Below are positions 14,758 through 16,137 of a stretch of DNA of 16,137 nucleotides, one piece after another. The stretch is from an uncultured Bacteroidota bacterium. Its GTDB lineage: Bacteria; Bacteroidota; Bacteroidia; Bacteroidales; P3. Under the pieces are notes generated by a model. It had not been told where the DNA came from and searched no databases. It worked only from the letters and a program-made list of their open reading frames with translations. The DNA lies in NCBI GenBank assembly GCA_900546465.1, contig URCX01000026.1, positions 1 through 16,137 on the forward strand. The letters are read 5' to 3'. Position numbers and translations under genes: made by a program. Positions within the stretch are counted from its first letter, which is position 1. Every line of letters begins with the position of its first letter.

Positions 14758-14786
14758 CAAAATTACTAAAAAGATTCAAGAGACAA
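14758..14786 (-). promoter_or_regulatory. Probable promoter of the rubrerythrin gene
   Basis: The - strand has TAATTTTG (14765-14758), matching TAnnTTTG, and an upstream TTG (14786-14784) 18 bases away as a -33 element. The predicted leader is about 43 bases. Confidence 0.5.
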
Positions 14787-14790
14787 GCAT

Positions 14791-14823
14791 TATAGGTATC
14801 AAAAACATTGTTATATACCTATA
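14791..14823. promoter_or_regulatory. Inverted repeat upstream of rubrerythrin, possible operator
   Basis: A perfect 9-bp inverted repeat, TATAGGTAT (14791-14799) and ATACCTATA (14815-14823), is separated by 15 AT-rich bases. It lies immediately upstream of the probable -33 element. No U tract or gene end suggests a terminator, so an operator is the better guess. The spacing does not fit an OxyR site. Confidence 0.35.
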
Positions 14824-14894
14824 TTCTTTGCTTATAGTCAGCTTTTATCCCGTTATAATCAAGGCTTTTCGAAGAATACTGCACCATAGCGAAC

Positions 14895-14930
14895 AAAAAA
14901 GAGGCTCATAAGTTCACACCCACGAGCCTC
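14895..14930 (-). terminator. Terminator after the SUMF1-fold gene
   Basis: A perfect 7-bp stem, GAGGCTC (14901-14907) and GAGCCTC (14924-14930), with a 16-base loop is followed on the - strand by TTTTTTG. It begins 26 bases beyond the stop codon. Confidence 0.8.
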
Positions 14931-14956
14931 AAGCTATTTATTAATTATGAAAAAAG

Positions 14957-15712
14957 TCAAATACACAATCTCAGACCTATGTTTCCATACTTATAATACG
15001 GTGCATTATAGTTGCGGATATTCACCTTGCATTTGTTTTTGTTGTGATAGCTCCCTCCGCGTAACACCTTATATAATCCGTTTGCCGGACCGACAGGGTT
15101 CTCGTAAGGAGAATTTCGATAATACTGTTCATCATACCAATCATTGCACCATTCATAAACATTACCACTCATATCATACAAACCTAACTCATTAGGCTTC
15201 TTTCCTGCCACCGCATGCGTTCTCTCTTTTCTGTTTCCCATACACCATGCCACCGATTTCACATTGTCGGAGCCTGAATACTGATACCCCTTGCTTCTAT
15301 TACCGCCTCTTGCCGCAAACTCCCATTCCGCTTCCGAAGGCAGTCGAAAATTCTCCTTCGTAAGCTCATTGAGTTTCTGCACAAACAATATGCAATCCTC
15401 CCAACTGACCTGCTCCACCGGCAATTTCACCCCTTTCGAGTAAGAAGGGTTATTTCCCATAACCGCTTTCCACAAAGCCTGCGTTACTTCAGTTTGTCCT
15501 ATAAAGAAATCCGCAAGCCTTACCTTATGAGCAGGACAATCCGTCATCTCTTTATCAAGACTACCCATCGAGAACTCACCTCCTTCAACCTTAATCATAG
15601 AGAAGTCCACCCCGTTCACACAGAAATTACGCTGTCCTCTCGAAATACTTCCGCTTTTCCTATTTTTGAAATGCGAAAACAAAATCTCTCCAAAACGTCT
15701 TATAACCGACAT
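14957..15712 (-). CDS. SUMF1/formylglycine-generating-enzyme-fold protein, probably not a true FGE
   Basis: A 251-residue protein dominated by one SUMF1 (FGE-sulfatase) domain from about residue 38 to the end. Family landmarks are FSMIKVEGGEFSMGS (37-51), QTEVTQALWKAVMG (73-86), FRLPSEAEWEFAARGG (122-137), LGLYDMSGNVYEWCNDW (177-193), VLRGGSY (216-222) and the closing NIGLRLC (244-250). True FGE uses two nearby cysteines just after the GGSY segment to bind copper and convert a sulfatase cysteine to formylglycine. Here that stretch (HNKNKCKVNIRN) has a single Cys, so that chemistry is unlikely. No lipoprotein signal or clear signal peptide is seen; the first 35 residues are basic. No sulfatase gene lies nearby. 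It appears monocistronic. The role is unknown. Confidence 0.85.
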   Translation of the reverse strand: MSVIRRFGEILFSHFKNRKSGSISRGQRNFCVNGVDFSMIKVEGGEFSMGSLDKEMTDCPAHKVRLADFFIGQTEVTQALWKAVMGNNPSYSKGVKLPVEQVSWEDCILFVQKLNELTKENFRLPSEAEWEFAARGGNRSKGYQYSGSDNVKSVAWCMGNRKERTHAVAGKKPNELGLYDMSGNVYEWCNDWYDEQYYRNSPYENPVGPANGLYKVLRGGSYHNKNKCKVNIRNYNAPYYKYGNIGLRLCI

Positions 15713-15783
15713 AAGCTGATGAATTTTTATCGAAAAACCAATCTCTCCGACCTATCTGCCAATCCCTGCAAATAAATCAATTG

Positions 15784-15814
15784 CAAAGGTATTACTATTT
15801 TCTCAAAACTCCAA
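15784..15814 (-). promoter_or_regulatory. Probable promoter of the SUMF1-fold gene
   Basis: The - strand carries TACCTTTG (15791-15784), an exact TAnnTTTG match, with a TTG (15814-15812) 20 bases upstream as the -33 element. The leader would be about 65 bases. Confidence 0.55.
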
Positions 15815-16105
15815 GCCATACCACCTCCACATCGCTCTATTTTAACATTAGGCACGATGAATTTATTGTAAAATTTTATTTATTCTTTTTCGGGGGGGGG
15901 TAAATTATGGTTATTGAATATTTGCATAGGTCGTAAAAACAGGCTTTTTGAGGAAAAGATACAACAGAAGTAATAATCTCTATCATATTTGCAGATTTAA
16001 CATATCGGCAAGCATATTACCACGAAAAACACAGAGCATTTGCACCCTTCAACAGGACAAAAAGACAATTCAACCACCGTCTCCTTCTACCCAACCACCC
16101 TTCCG

Positions 16106-16137
16106 GAAAAATAAAACGCCGTTGTAGAAAAATAAAA
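16106..16137. repeat. Partial copy of the terminator-associated repeat
   Basis: Bases 16114-16137 match 8255-8279 at nearly every position (shared core AAACGCCGTTG-AGAAAA). An 11-base direct repeat GAAAAATAAAA occurs at 16106-16116 and 16127-16137. The element is truncated by the window edge and may be the left arm of another terminator. Confidence 0.4.

Larger units (their letters stand above)
15713..16137. other. Non-coding stretch upstream of the SUMF1-fold gene
   Basis: The left part is the leader and promoter of the - strand gene. The rest is AT-rich with no supported reading frame. It contains a run of nine G (15892-15900). At the right edge (16114-16137) is a sequence nearly identical to one arm of the terminator at 8254-8331, cut by the window end. 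Confidence 0.6.

Noticed and set aside
14710..14760. Rubrerythrin starting at 14760
   Set aside because: It would extend into the predicted promoter and add residues not seen in the rubredoxin domain.
14792..14837. An OxyR-type site made of ATAG and CTAT elements upstream of rubrerythrin
   Set aside because: The distances between the elements do not fit the ATAG-N7-CTAT-N7 pattern.

Overview
The window looks like chromosomal DNA from an anaerobic member of the Bacteroidota, most likely order Bacteroidales. The gene content fits: a Bacteroidetes-type long YidC, NhaD, a rubredoxin-first rubrerythrin, an ECF sigma factor with an anti-sigma-like partner, and an OprO/OprP-type porin. Most start codons lack a Shine-Dalgarno sequence, and several genes are preceded by the Bacteroides -7 promoter element TAnnTTTG. 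I cannot name a species. I see no tRNA, rRNA, CRISPR array, insertion sequence or prophage.

Layout. (1) 3-224 (+): the end of an unrecognised gene, meeting prfB at a bidirectional terminator. (2) 336-5058 (-): prfB, encoding release factor 2 with its programmed +1 frameshift, then nhaD and yidC; yidC lies upstream and is probably co-transcribed with nhaD. (3) 5059-5698: 640 bases without a convincing gene. (4) 5699-8157 (+): a three-gene unit of ECF sigma factor, single-pass anti-sigma-like protein, and a secreted protein that appears to join an N-terminal beta-rich domain to an outer-membrane barrel. (5) 8390-14003 (-): a complete phosphate operon in the order porin, pstS, pstC, pstA, pstB, phoU. 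(6) 14158-14709 (-): rubrerythrin. (7) 14957-15712 (-): a SUMF1/FGE-fold protein that seems to lack the catalytic cysteine pair. (8) 15713-16137: no gene seen.

How it works together. The phosphate operon carries an outer-membrane channel, periplasmic binding protein, two permeases, ATPase and PhoU on one probable transcript. Upstream are four TT-A-type heptamers at exact 11-bp spacing, ending 19 bases before a TACTTTTG -7 element. This has the architecture of a Pho box, although no phoB or phoR gene is in the window.

The least expected feature is in PstC. Its periplasmic loop after the first membrane helix carries about 80 residues that resemble part of the neighbouring PstS, including an ungapped stretch with 11 of 31 identical residues. 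The PstS phosphate-binding Arg-Glu-Ser-Ser-Ser-Gly-Thr loop is absent. The sigma factor triad is the second candidate for an undescribed system, possibly an envelope-sensing circuit.
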